46,221 nt of DNA from Polyangiaceae bacterium (GCA_025936205.1 JAICTU010000006.1:1-46221), one strand, 5' to 3'; shown: positions 1 to 9,063, counted from the stretch's first letter. Notes: a model not told the origin generated them from the sequence alone. A program made the numbers and translations.

Positions 1-38
1 CCCGAAGGTCGTAGGTTCAAATCCTACCCGCGCAACCA
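1..38 (+). tRNA. 3' part of initiator tRNA-Met (fMet), cut by window start
   Basis: The window opens inside a tRNA. Visible are the 3' side of a GC-rich anticodon stem (CCCGA), a short variable loop, a perfect T arm (GTAGG-TTCAAAT-CCTAC, 11-27), the acceptor 3' strand CCGCGCA (28-34), discriminator A35 and an encoded CCA (36-38). The CCCGAAGGTC stretch after the anticodon loop and a 3' acceptor strand ending in A at position 72 fit bacterial initiator tRNA, which has three G:C pairs in the anticodon stem and a 1:72 mismatch. The anticodon itself lies outside the window, so the identity is inferred. The tRNA 3' end probably forms one attachment site of the integrated element that follows. Confidence 0.8.
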
Positions 39-49
39 TCGGAACTAGG

Positions 50-81
50 ACGGGAATCACGTGAATGTGGTTCCCGTTTTT
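50..81 (+). terminator. Intrinsic terminator after the tRNA
   Basis: An 11-bp stem (ACGGGAATCAC at 50-60 with GTGGTTCCCGT at 67-77, one G:T pair) encloses a 6-nt loop and runs into a T tract (77-81). This is a textbook rho-independent terminator 11 bases downstream of the tRNA CCA end, so tRNA transcription should stop before the integrase remnant. Confidence 0.85.
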
Positions 82-211
82 GGTTTGTCCGGGCCAAATC
101 CCGGGCCACTTTTCGAGCGCAGGGAAGCAACCCAAGGGCGCGAGGGCTCCGTGCAGCTAGCCACAAATAGCTGCACGGACGGTAGGCGGAGCTCGCTGGC
201 AGGAGCCGCCC

Positions 212-960
212 ATGGCCAAGCCCATCAAGCATCACGGAAAGTGGCGCATCCGCTGGACTGACGCGACTGGCAACCGCCGGAGCCAGACGTTCACCGAGAA
301 GAAGACGGCCGAGCTCGCTCTGCGCAAAGCGGAGCTCGAGACGGAAGAACGTCGTCGAGGGCTGCGGCCGCCGGAGCTGGCGCCCCGGAGCTTCCTCGAT
401 GCATCGGCGTATTAGCGCTCTCATCGAGCGCCCCAGAAGCGCAGCGACGCGGACGACCTCTCCATGCTGCGTCAGCTCGAGCCCCACTTCGGAAAGGTCT
501 TGCTCAACGACCGCGCCGCCTGGGTGATCTCGGTCGACCAGTACCGAGTCACGAAGGCTCGGCTCAACAGAAGACGGTGGGGGAATCACCTCACGTTGCT
601 CGGTAGCATCCTGCGCATGGCGCACGAGCTCGGGTGGCTGGAACAACTGCCGGTGATTCGCAAGCCGCGCGTACGCTTGCACTCGACGGACTACTCGTAC
701 CTGCGCACTGGCGAAGAGGTGGCGCGGTTCCTTCGCGCGGCCCAGCCCGAGGGGTGCATGGTCTACGTGCTGTACTTGATGGCGATCAACACAGGGCTGC
801 GCGCGGGAGAGCTTGCCGGTCTCCAGTGGACGGACGTCAACTTTGATGCGCGCCTCATCACCGGTTCTCGGCACGGAGATGGAGCGACTGAGCAAGAAAT
901 CCCGCCAGATGAACGAACGGCGGGACGAAACTGCGCTGCTCCCATTGCCAGAGCACGCAT
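212..960 (+). pseudogene. Tyrosine recombinase/integrase, nonsense-disrupted and 3'-degraded
   Basis: The start ATG at 212 has an AGGAG ribosome site at about 201. The N-terminus (MAKPIKHHGKWRIRW, then RRSQTFTEKKTAELALRKAE) is the usual arm-type DNA-binding region of phage/island integrases. An in-frame TAG at 413-415 interrupts it. The same frame then continues without a gap into the core-binding region and the start of the catalytic domain, where NTGLRAGELAGLQWTDVNFD (encoded around 787-846) holds the first catalytic Arg. A TAG in place of TGG would restore Tyr-Trp at that point. After about 870 the reading frame no longer resembles an integrase, and no HxxR box or catalytic Tyr is visible before the helicase begins, so the protein is almost certainly inactive. 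Its place 174 bases past a tRNA 3' end shows it was the integrase of a tRNA-targeting element. Confidence 0.85.
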
Positions 961-1002
961 CTCCACTTGCGCGCGCGCGCCCAGACCGGCATTCGAGCGG
1001 GG

Positions 1003-4000
1003 ATGGACGGGACGCACGGAGATGCTTGCGAGGCAGGAAAGATCCTCGCTTTCTGGCGGGACGTCGAGGTCTTCAACATTCCGGCCGTACCTCGCATTGA
1101 AACCCGGACCGTGCCCCGTCGGGGCAGCCAGGGGCCTCCGCTCCTCGTTTCACAAACCCGCTTGCTTGCATATGGCGCGGCCCTGCCGTGGGACCTCCAC
1201 AATGCCAAGCGCCTCACTCCGGACGAACGATCCACGTGGACTCACCGGGTGTACGTGGGCGTGTCGCCAACACACGAGTGGGTTCGCCGCCTGGAACGGT
1301 TGGTCCCTGGACCGCGCACGGATGACACCGACCTCGAGCGTGTGACGGGGAGTGGCTTTCTCGCGAGCTTCGACGTCGACGCGATCGGGAATGCGGTTCC
1401 GGGCGAATACGCACCGGCGGCGTTCGCTTTCGCGTTCAGGCGGCTGTGTAGCGGGCTTGAATTGTCAGACTTGAACTCGGAGCTACGGCTGGCCACCGAG
1501 CGCCACCGGCAACGGCTCGAACAGATCGCCAGTGAGTACGCCGAAGGGCATCGAGCGTTGGCGGCCGTGGGATGGACCGACATCGCGGCAGAGACGCGCG
1601 CCGCGTGGGCCCCGATCGGGTCCGACGAGCCGCCGTCCGATCTCTGCGTGGTAGTGAGATCCATTCGAGTTGAGCTGCGCGGGCAAGACGATGGTCAGGT
1701 ATCGCCGTCGACGACGAAGGACTTTTTTGACTCCTTCTTCGTGCGCGATCTGGAGCAGGTCAGTGAGGTGATATCCGACGAGGGCAATGCGGGACCCGGC
1801 ACGGCATTGCGTCAGTATCTGGGGCCTCCCGTTACACCAGCGACTCGGACCGATCTGCTGGACGCTCCCGGCGCGTTTGCGGCCCGTCTGACCCCTGACT
1901 TGCTCACGCGTGGGCGTTGGCCGTCGAGTGCACAGCAGTCGCTCATGCTGGCCCAGCAAGTCGCCGTTGGAATTGCGCTGCAACGCTTGCGAGACACGGC
2001 CGGGATGGTCTCCATCAATGGCCCGCCGGGTACGGGGAAAACCACGCTTCTGCGTGACATCATTGCCGACGTCGTTGTCGACCGCGCCGAGCGCTTGGCT
2101 GCCCTCGAGCACCCGTGGCATCTTTTCGCAAAGGCGAAGCCGGTCTGCGGGCAGAGTTTTCAGGCTCTCCGATCAGATGTCGTAGATCAGACGGGCATCG
2201 TCGTGGCGAGCAGCAACAATGCGGCCGTAGAGAACATTTCCAGGCAGCTGCCGCTGCGCAGCAACATTGCGAGCGCGGAATACGGTCACTCGGAGTACTT
2301 GGCTGCTGTAGCTCAGAATCTGTCGCTCAACCACGACAGCGATGCTGCTACCTGGGCGCTGATTGCTGCGCCGCTGGGCAACGCCAGGAATCGGAAGCGT
2401 CTGGCCGCAGCGTTTCGGTTCGACCCATTCGAAGGGATGGAAGCCTCGGGGGCGACGAGCCTGCGTGGCCTTCTGGATCGGTACGACGAGGACGTCGCCC
2501 AGGAAGCCTCGCGCCGAAACATGAAAGGCACGACCGTCTCGGCGGAGCCCTGGCGTGCGGGGAAACGCAGGTTTCTCGACGCGCTGGCAAAGGTCGAGCG
2601 CATCCGGCAATGCTATCGCGACTATGAGCAGGCCGTTCGTGACCTCGCCGGACTCGAGCAAGAACGCACCGATGCGCTCCGCGGGCTCGCGCGAGCGCAA
2701 GATGCGTTGACCGCACGCTCCCGCACTGTTGACGCGACCCAGGCGAAGCTCGAGGCCAATCGGGCGGCGGCACTAGCGATGCTGGACGAGGCACGGCAGC
2801 AGGCAGAGGTCTCGCATTGGGCTCGGGAGGCAGCCCACAAGCAACTCGCCGCTGCCCAGCAGGAAGCGAGTTGGTGGCTACGCGGGCTTTGGGCACTTGG
2901 CATCCGGAGCCCGCGCAGCCGACAATGGCGGGCTCAGGTGGATCGAGCGACCGCAGCAGAGCGTGACGCGGCGGACGTGCTCGCACGCGTCAGAACCGGC
3001 GAGCGGCAGGCCGCGGAGGCCTGGGAGCGGGAGTGCTCAGCGCTAGAACTGAGCCAAGCGGAGGCCGGCATCCAGCTCAACGGCCTACGCTCACAGGTTA
3101 GTGAGCGAGAGGACGGTGTCCGGAGAATCGACCAGCAAATGCTCGAGGTGCGGCGGAAGCTCGCTCAGGTCGAGCGCCCCCAGTGCCGCCGGTCGAGCGA
3201 GCTCTGCAGCTCGGATCGAATCCAAGGAGACCTGCATCTCGAAATAGCTTGGGTGGACGCTGAGTTCGAGGCAGCGCGCAGCCAGCTCTTTCTCGCTGCA
3301 CTCCGCTTGCATGAAACCACCCTGCTTGCGTGCTCGCGACAGGCACGAGCGAACTTGAAGGTGGCCGTGTCTTTGTTGGACGGGTCGAGCCCCGAACCCT
3401 CGGCTGGTGACGCCGCGCTGGTGTGGAACTTCATCTTCTTCTGCGTTCCCGTGGTATCCACGACATTGGCATCGTTTCGATCCAATTTCGCCGACCTGGG
3501 ACGCGAAGCGATCGGTTGGCTTCTCATCGACGAGGCGGGTCAGGCCACGCCCCAGTCCGTTGTAGGCGCATTGTGGCGTTCCAAACGAGCAATCGTGATC
3601 GGTGACCCACTCCAAATCGAGCCCGTGTTCACTCAGTCTGGCGCCATCGTTCGCGTTTTGCGCGAGCGCCATGGGGTCAGCGAGAAGTGGTCTCCCCAGA
3701 CGGAATCCATTCAGACGCTGGCTGATCGTACGATGACGTTGGGAGCCCACGTTGGCGCAGATGTTTGGACGGGTCTGCCGCTACGGGCACATCGCCGCTG
3801 CGATAGCCCGATGTTCGAGACGGCAAACGCCATCGCTTATGAGGGGCAAATGGTTCAAGCGGTGAAAGAGCGAGCACCGCTGAAGGCAGGACTCGGTCCC
3901 AGTGCTTGGCTCGACGTGCTGGGAGGGACCTTCGATGGACACGTCGTCCAAGAAGAACTCGATGCCCTGGGTAACGTTCTGGACAGGTTCCGGGAAAGCT

Positions 4001-4545
4001 GGCCCGAACTTCCAGCAGGCGGCGTTGCCCGAGTCTTCGTGATTTCACCATTTCGAACGGTCGCCGAGGCTGTCAGGGACCTCCTGCTGCTCCGCCGTGC
4101 CACGGCGAAAGCCAAGAGCGACATGTTGATCGATAGCGGCACGGTGCACACCTTCCAAGGCAAGGAAGCCGATGTGGTAATTCTCGTGCTCGGCTCGGCA
4201 ACGGGCGAGAGCGGTGCTGGCGCTCGCGCCTGGGCCGCGAAGAAGCCTAACCTATTGAACGTCGCGGTGACGCGAGCCAAATCGGCGATCTACGTGATCG
4301 GCAACTGGAGAGATTGGTCGTCGCATCGAGGGTTCAGCTATCTCGCCCGCCAACTTCCGCGGATATCGGGTCCAGTGAGCGACGCGAAGCCGAATGTCAG
4401 GCCGCTGGCGGAAATGCTCGCTGGCGTAGTGGGATCCGGTGATGGGTCTCGAGTCGGTGGGGAAATCGCCGATTGCAATGTAGCACCTGGGAACGGTGGA
4501 GCGACTCTGCGATCAGCTCGGGGCGGCGACGATGGAACGGCGTGA
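1003..4545 (+). CDS. Superfamily 1 (DNA2/NAM7, Upf1-like) helicase with central coiled coil
   Basis: The protein has 1180 residues, counted from ATG 1003; an in-frame TTG at 967 is an alternative start. The sequence resembling this family begins near ILAFWRDVEVFNIP, just after the integrase remnant. Helicase motifs appear in order: Walker A GPPGTGKTT at about residue 340, Walker B LLIDEAGQATPQ at about 840, GDPLQIEP at about 867, HTFQGKEADVV at about 1048 and NVAVTRAKSAIYVIG at about 1086. Between the Walker motifs, roughly residues 520-730, lies an Ala/Glu/Arg/Gln-rich region predicted to be a long coiled coil, a known insertion in AAA_11/AAA_12 helicases. It should use ATP to move on or unwind nucleic acid in the cytoplasm. 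No nuclease, kinase or PLD domain is fused to it and no partner gene is adjacent. Similar helicases occur in phage-defence systems such as Mokosh. A defence role is inferred from the element context, not shown. Confidence 0.9.
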   Translation: MDGTHGDACEAGKILAFWRDVEVFNIPAVPRIETRTVPRRGSQGPPLLVSQTRLLAYGAALPWDLHNAKRLTPDERSTWTHRVYVGVSPTHEWVRRLERLVPGPRTDDTDLERVTGSGFLASFDVDAIGNAVPGEYAPAAFAFAFRRLCSGLELSDLNSELRLATERHRQRLEQIASEYAEGHRALAAVGWTDIAAETRAAWAPIGSDEPPSDLCVVVRSIRVELRGQDDGQVSPSTTKDFFDSFFVRDLEQVSEVISDEGNAGPGTALRQYLGPPVTPATRTDLLDAPGAFAARLTPDLLTRGRWPSSAQQSLMLAQQVAVGIALQRLRDTAGMVSINGPPGTGKTTLLRDIIADVVVDRAERLAALEHPWHLFAKAKPVCGQSFQALRSDVVDQTGIVVASSNNAAVENISRQLPLRSNIASAEYGHSEYLAAVAQNLSLNHDSDAATWALIAAPLGNARNRKRLAAAFRFDPFEGMEASGATSLRGLLDRYDEDVAQEASRRNMKGTTVSAEPWRAGKRRFLDALAKVERIRQCYRDYEQAVRDLAGLEQERTDALRGLARAQDALTARSRTVDATQAKLEANRAAALAMLDEARQQAEVSHWAREAAHKQLAAAQQEASWWLRGLWALGIRSPRSRQWRAQVDRATAAERDAADVLARVRTGERQAAEAWERECSALELSQAEAGIQLNGLRSQVSEREDGVRRIDQQMLEVRRKLAQVERPQCRRSSELCSSDRIQGDLHLEIAWVDAEFEAARSQLFLAALRLHETTLLACSRQARANLKVAVSLLDGSSPEPSAGDAALVWNFIFFCVPVVSTTLASFRSNFADLGREAIGWLLIDEAGQATPQSVVGALWRSKRAIVIGDPLQIEPVFTQSGAIVRVLRERHGVSEKWSPQTESIQTLADRTMTLGAHVGADVWTGLPLRAHRRCDSPMFETANAIAYEGQMVQAVKERAPLKAGLGPSAWLDVLGGTFDGHVVQEELDALGNVLDRFRESWPELPAGGVARVFVISPFRTVAEAVRDLLLLRRATAKAKSDMLIDSGTVHTFQGKEADVVILVLGSATGESGAGARAWAAKKPNLLNVAVTRAKSAIYVIGNWRDWSSHRGFSYLARQLPRISGPVSDAKPNVRPLAEMLAGVVGSGDGSRVGGEIADCNVAPGNGGATLRSARGGDDGTA

Positions 4546-4617
4546 ACGGGGAGCTTCTGCGCTGCGCCGACGGCTCGGATAAAAGGATTCTGACGACGAG
4601 TCGCGAACGGAGGCCCG

Positions 4618-4712
4618 GCACAGCCTGGCACAGCTCACCCGCGCGCCAGGCTGTGCGACGAAAACGCCTGCGCTTTGGCCTCGGCATGGTGCACTGCGGG
4701 ACAGCCTGGCAC
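4618..4712. repeat. 12-bp inverted and direct repeats (ACAGCCTGGCAC) downstream of the helicase
   Basis: GCACAGCCTGGC at 4618-4629 is repeated in inverse as GCCAGGCTGTGC at 4645-4656, a perfect 12-bp stem with a 15-nt spacer. The overlapping word ACAGCCTGGCAC (4620-4631) recurs directly at 4701-4712. There is no T tract, so a classic terminator is unlikely. The repeats sit between the element's helicase and the next chromosomal-looking gene and may mark a recombination or element boundary. They do not match the tRNA 3' end. Confidence 0.6.
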
Positions 4713-4814
4713 CTCGAAGCAGGCCTCATGCCGCGTACGGCTCGCCGCCGGCTAGAGTACCGAGGGGTACGGTGGACGACTGCGGGCCCACCCGACCGCG
4801 ACCACCTCGTCGAA

Positions 4815-6125
4815 CTACTTACCAGGATCGCTCTGATCGAGCACCTTGTCGAACTCGATGTTGTACGGCCCATCTGCGCGGCGCTCGACCTTGCGCACGT
4901 AGACGGTCTGAACGATGTCGCGCGTCTGCGGGTCGATGTAGATGGGGCCGCGCGGAGAATTCATGCGCATCCCCTTGAACACCTCCATGGCTCGATCTCC
5001 GTCGATCTCGCCATGCAGTGTTTCGATCACCCGAACCATCGCCGCCATGCCGTCGTAGGCGGCGACGGCCACGAAGTTCGGCCGGAAATCGCCCGAAGTA
5101 ACTTTGGCGAACGCCGCCTTGAAGGCATCATTTTCGGGTGACTCGTGAGCCACGGAGTAGTGATGCGTGGTGACGATGCCGAGCGCGGTGTCCCCAATCT
5201 GGGGGAGTTGACGGTCGTCGGTGACGTCGCCCGTCGCGATCACTTTGACCCCGGTAGCGAGCAGCCCAGATTCCTTGAACGCTTTCATCAAGGAGATGTC
5301 TTGCATGCCCGTTGGCACAAACACGAAGACCGCCTGAGGTTTCGCCTCCTTGATACTCTTGGCGAAGGGCATGAAGTCCGGGGTCTGTAGCGGCGTCCGC
5401 GCGCTGCCCACGATCTTGCCGCCCGCAGCCTGGAAGCTCTTCTGGAACTGCGCCGCCGCTTCGAGGCCAGCCGCCAAGTCCGAGACGAGCATGTACGCGG
5501 ACTCGATGCCGTTCTTGGCTGCCCACGCGGCGAGCGGAGCGGTGACCTGGGGCAGCGTGAAGCAGAACCTGACGATGTACGGGGATTTGGTGGTCAGGCT
5601 CGAGGTCGCGGCGTTCATGATCACCATCGGCTTCCTGGCTTCGGTAGCGAGCGGGGCGACAGCCAGCGCGGTCGGCGTCAGGGCAAAGCCGGCGAGGAAA
5701 TCGACCTGGTCCTTGACGATGAGCTCGCTCGCGAGGCGTTTGGCGAGCTCTGGCTCCACCCCCATGGTATCCCGAGCCAGTACCTCGATGGGATGTCCCG
5801 CGGCGCTGCGGCCGTGCTGGTCGAGGTAGGCTTGGACCCCGCCCTGCATCTGGGCGCCAACGCCCGCGAAAAAGCCCGAGAACGGGGCGAGGAGTCCGAT
5901 CTTGATCGGTCGTGCGCCCGTGGGTGCTGAGCTGGGTGGTGCAGCTGCCGAGGGCTGCTCGACGGTGGCGAGCACGGCGGATGCCGGCGCCGCAACGCTC
6001 GCCGACGTCTCGCCGTTGGCCTGGGGCGGGCGCGGCTCGGTCTCGCCTCGGCCACAGCCGGACACGCACAGGGCAAGCAGCAAGAGCGCGCTCCCGAGCC
6101 CTGACCTCCAGCTGTTGAACTCCAT
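4815..6125 (-). CDS. Branched-chain amino acid ABC transporter-type substrate-binding lipoprotein
   Basis: The 436-residue protein starts at ATG 6125 behind an excellent AGGAGG site. It opens with a lipoprotein signal peptide (SALLLLALCVSGC, Cys at about 24) and a Pro/Ala/Ser linker. From about residue 80 (IKIGLLAPFSGFFAGVGAQM) to the end it is a type I periplasmic-binding fold of the LivJ/Peripla_BP_6 class, with the usual VDFLAGFALTPTALAVAPLA and RPNFVAVAAYDGMAAMVRVI segments. It should sit on the outer face of a membrane and bind a small amide or amino-acid-like ligand. No permease or ATPase gene is adjacent, so it is an orphan, and the ligand cannot be told from sequence. An upstream in-frame start (6260) would add 45 residues without a signal peptide and is rejected. 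Confidence 0.9.
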   Translation of the reverse strand: MEFNSWRSGLGSALLLLALCVSGCGRGETEPRPPQANGETSASVAAPASAVLATVEQPSAAAPPSSAPTGARPIKIGLLAPFSGFFAGVGAQMQGGVQAYLDQHGRSAAGHPIEVLARDTMGVEPELAKRLASELIVKDQVDFLAGFALTPTALAVAPLATEARKPMVIMNAATSSLTTKSPYIVRFCFTLPQVTAPLAAWAAKNGIESAYMLVSDLAAGLEAAAQFQKSFQAAGGKIVGSARTPLQTPDFMPFAKSIKEAKPQAVFVFVPTGMQDISLMKAFKESGLLATGVKVIATGDVTDDRQLPQIGDTALGIVTTHHYSVAHESPENDAFKAAFAKVTSGDFRPNFVAVAAYDGMAAMVRVIETLHGEIDGDRAMEVFKGMRMNSPRGPIYIDPQTRDIVQTVYVRKVERRADGPYNIEFDKVLDQSDPGK

Positions 6126-6571
6126 CTTCTTCCTCCTGGGTGCGCGGCGTCCTCTGACCCGCCCTTGGCGAACTCCCGCCGAAGCGAACAAACGTCCGGA
6201 GCTCCCAGCCACTGAAGATGCGCTCCGTGCGGGGTTCGTGGGCTCGGCCCCTCGCGACACCCAGCGGCGCCAGGATGAGCCCTATGCCGGCCCAAACCAG
6301 CAGAAGGACGAATCCCATCGGAAGACCGTCCTCGACGAGCTCACCGCCCGAAGCGGAGAAGAATGAAGAAGAAGTACCGAGTGCAGGGTGCCCGGCAGCA
6401 ACTTGGGGCACGCGGTACTAGCCTGCTGGGACGGCACGTCGAGCGGCGCGCATGCGCGTGGACTCAGCTCGGAGGAGGTTTCTCACTCGCGCGCGCAGTC
6501 AAGGCAGAATTCGCTGATACCACGTGCAAGATACCTTGCGACGGTACCCCGCGGCCGTCGTCGACCATGGA
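6126..6571. other. Intergenic region between divergent lipoprotein genes
   Basis: This stretch separates two divergently transcribed lipoprotein genes and should hold both promoters. I see no convincing -10/-35 pair, hairpin or repeat. Open frames across it are low in plausibility and resemble nothing recognisable. Confidence 0.5.
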
Positions 6572-8683
6572 GTGAATTTCGGTGCGGTATGGCGGAACCG
6601 AGCGGCAGTCCTCTCGGGGGCCCTCCTCGGGACGCCCGTCGCCTGCTATTCGCCGGATCTGCAACGGGGGGAGCAGGCGATCCAGCCCGATACCCCGGCC
6701 CCTCCCGGGCCAGAGCCGCCCCCGACTCCTGCCGATCCACCGCAGGGATTGCAGCTGCCAATGGGCGCCAGCGCGCCGGGTCCCTTGCAGCGGCAAACGT
6801 CGCCGATGGAGTCTCCTGCCACGCCCCCCATGCCCACTTGCGCGGCGGGCAGCACCTGCCCGAGCATCGTGTCTGTGTGTCTTCCGGCGCCCTGCGTGGG
6901 GCTGCCGTACTCGGAGCAGCTCAGCGCAGCGCCGGGCAACCCTGCGGACTACACCTGGTCCCTCGGCTCCGAAGCGATTCCGGGAATCACGCTCGCTCCC
7001 AATGGCTTGCTTTCGGGCGTACCCAGCGCAGGGGGAAAGCTGACGGTCATTGCGCAGAGTGCCTCCGGTCTGAAGGCGCAGGCTGAGCTCGACCTGCGCG
7101 CACGCCAGAGCTGCTGGCTCGCCTACCTGGAGGCCGGCAGCGCTACTGATCTGGCTCGCCTGCACATCCGCGACGTGTTTGCTCGCTACAGCGACATCAC
7201 TCTGCCCGCCGGCGCGGAGGGCGGCAGCGTGCTCGACTTCGAGTTCTCGCCCGATGGCCGTTGGCTCGCCTTTCGCGTGGGGGCTCTCGATCAGGCGGTG
7301 CTGCATGTGCTCGAGCTTCCCGCCGAACTCGGGCCCAGCGAGCCGCCCTCCGCATCACAGCCCGTGGATCTGCGCTGTGGTGCCACGGGCGTTGCGTGTC
7401 CCGTGCTGGGCTTTGCCTGGTCGAAGGACTCGAAACATCTCGCGCTGGTGTTGCATCACCCGCAAGAGGGCCGCGACTACCTGGAGGCCGTGGACCCGGC
7501 CTCGCCGGGCAGCGCTGGGGCCTCGGTCGGCGTCGACCAGACGTTGGGCATGGCGCTGACCTACACAGGCGGCCTGACCTGGTTTGGCGATCAGCGAGTG
7601 GCCTTGCTGGGCGAGAATCCTTTGTCGGCGCAGGAGCAGGTCCTGTATCACGCACAGCTGAACGTGGCGGACGGGAGCTTCTCGTCGCTCGCGCTGATGC
7701 TGACAGTGGCCGGCAAGAGCCTGACCTTGCGTGACTCGGCGCCCGGCCTGGTCGTGCTCGATCCAGAATCGGACACGCGCTACATCGACGTGGAAAACAA
7801 CGCCGTTCGTTATCACGCAGGCGCGTGGCTCAGCCCGAGCGCGCGGTTCTTTGCGAAGACGACCGACGCCGCGCAGCTCGAGCTCTACGCACCGAGCGAC
7901 CCGGACACGCCGATAGCGACGCTCGATGACGCACAGTGCGGAGCCGTTGTCGCGTGGTCGGCCGAGCACGATCTGCGTGAGAGCATTGCGTGTAGCGCAG
8001 CGGCCCGCGACGCGGATGGAGCGCTCGAGCCGACCGGGGCGGATCTGACGCTGCTGGATCTGATCGTGGAACCCGAACCGCGCTTCTCCAACCCTTTTCG
8101 CGTCTTGGAAAACGCGGTGTACACGGCGGGCCCGATCGCGGGCGTGCGCCGCTTGTTCTCCGACTCCGCGAGTTGGCTGATCATGGCCGCACCGGCGTAT
8201 GACGCGCTGATCATCGATCGCTCCCAGCCCTCGCCCCGTGCAGGCTTTCTGGGTATTTCGATTTCAGGCACCTCCGAGGCAGAAATTTCGCCCGATGGCT
8301 CGTTCGTGCTCGTCTATGACGACGTGGTCACGGCGTATCCGCTCGCCCACGAAGCGGCGCGAGGTCTCTCCTGGCTTGCCGACGGCAGCAAGATCAGCAC
8401 CCCCGTCGATCGCTTTACGTGCCAGGAGTCGACGCAGTTGCTGCCCGAGCGCTGGTGCGGGGAGCCTCGCTTGCCTGCGCACTTCCGCTGGGCATCGGAC
8501 TCGCAGAGTGTGATGTTCGAAGACGCCGAGGGCGGGCTCTGGATCGCCGAGACCACGCCCCCTGCGGACCCGAACGCCCTCGACGAGGCGCAACCGCGCC
8601 GGCTCAGCGCGCGCCTGCCGCGGCCGCCCGCAGGGCTCCAGAGCCGAGCTTACGCGTATCGACCTGGAGCGAACGAGGACTAG
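6572..8683 (+). CDS. Putative lipoprotein with Ig-like and WD40/TolB-type beta-propeller repeats
   Basis: The protein has about 703 residues from GTG 6572, which places a hydrophobic stretch and a possible lipobox (GTPVAC) near residue 26. The frame is open back to GTG 6524, so the start is uncertain. A Pro/Gln-rich linker follows. Next is a short putative Ig-like module (YTWSLGSEAIPGITLAPNG, ending SGVPSAGGKLTVIAQSASG), the He_PIG pattern seen in many myxobacterial surface proteins. The rest carries beta-propeller repeats of PD40 type, for example FEFSPDGRWLAFRV, FAWSKDSKHLALVL, EISPDGSFVLVYDD and FRWASDSQSVMFED. The role is probably a surface or periplasmic scaffold; no catalytic motif is seen. 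It is followed after 48 bases by three small same-strand genes, which may form an operon with it. Confidence 0.75.
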   Translation: MNFGAVWRNRAAVLSGALLGTPVACYSPDLQRGEQAIQPDTPAPPGPEPPPTPADPPQGLQLPMGASAPGPLQRQTSPMESPATPPMPTCAAGSTCPSIVSVCLPAPCVGLPYSEQLSAAPGNPADYTWSLGSEAIPGITLAPNGLLSGVPSAGGKLTVIAQSASGLKAQAELDLRARQSCWLAYLEAGSATDLARLHIRDVFARYSDITLPAGAEGGSVLDFEFSPDGRWLAFRVGALDQAVLHVLELPAELGPSEPPSASQPVDLRCGATGVACPVLGFAWSKDSKHLALVLHHPQEGRDYLEAVDPASPGSAGASVGVDQTLGMALTYTGGLTWFGDQRVALLGENPLSAQEQVLYHAQLNVADGSFSSLALMLTVAGKSLTLRDSAPGLVVLDPESDTRYIDVENNAVRYHAGAWLSPSARFFAKTTDAAQLELYAPSDPDTPIATLDDAQCGAVVAWSAEHDLRESIACSAAARDADGALEPTGADLTLLDLIVEPEPRFSNPFRVLENAVYTAGPIAGVRRLFSDSASWLIMAAPAYDALIIDRSQPSPRAGFLGISISGTSEAEISPDGSFVLVYDDVVTAYPLAHEAARGLSWLADGSKISTPVDRFTCQESTQLLPERWCGEPRLPAHFRWASDSQSVMFEDAEGGLWIAETTPPADPNALDEAQPRRLSARLPRPPAGLQSRAYAYRPGANED

Positions 8684-8731
8684 CCCCCCACTCGACACCT
8701 TTGACGCGCGCCCCAACCAAGAGGACCACTG

Positions 8732-9049
8732 ATGGCACATGAAGAATATAAAGTAGGAAGCAGCAGCATCAACAGCACCATTTCGCTTTCCGTGTTGACC
8801 CCGATCAATGTGCCCGCCAAAACTCAAGTGAAACACATCACGGTGGTGAATGGCTCGGGACAGAGCACCGAGAGCCCGATCGGCAACGATGCCCGCGTGT
8901 ACGTGGGGTCGAACCAATTCAAGAGCCTGAAGGACGACTTGACCGCCAGGCGCAAGGTGGTCGTGCGCTACGACGCGACACCGATGCCCAACAGCACCAA
9001 TCCAGTCTACGAAGAGATCAGCAACTTTTCTCACTACACGACCGCTTGA
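8732..9049 (+). CDS. Small hypothetical protein, first of a three-gene cluster
   Basis: The protein has 105 residues and starts at ATG 8732. I do not recognise the family. It has no signal peptide or membrane segment. It is rich in Ser, Thr, Asn and Val, with alternating hydrophobic residues (ISLSVLTPINVPAKTQVKHI, then VYVGSNQF) that suggest a small beta-sheet fold. It lies 48 bases after the propeller lipoprotein and 14 bases before the next gene's start, whose ribosome site overlaps its stop region, so co-transcription and coupled translation are likely. Confidence 0.75.
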   Translation: MAHEEYKVGSSSINSTISLSVLTPINVPAKTQVKHITVVNGSGQSTESPIGNDARVYVGSNQFKSLKDDLTARRKVVVRYDATPMPNSTNPVYEEISNFSHYTTA

Positions 9050-9063
9050 AGGAGGGCACACCC

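Noticed and set aside
17..895. Long minus-strand open frame over the integrase remnant
   Set aside because: It is the antisense of a clear integrase frame, has an Arg/His/Gln-rich composition and no ribosome site.
4546..4814. Right attachment site of the tRNA-integrated element
   Set aside because: No copy of the tRNA 3' end was found here; the repeats present do not match it.
5128..6411. 427-residue minus-strand frame overlapping the binding lipoprotein
   Set aside because: It overlaps the binding-protein frame on the same strand, is Arg-rich and has no family features.
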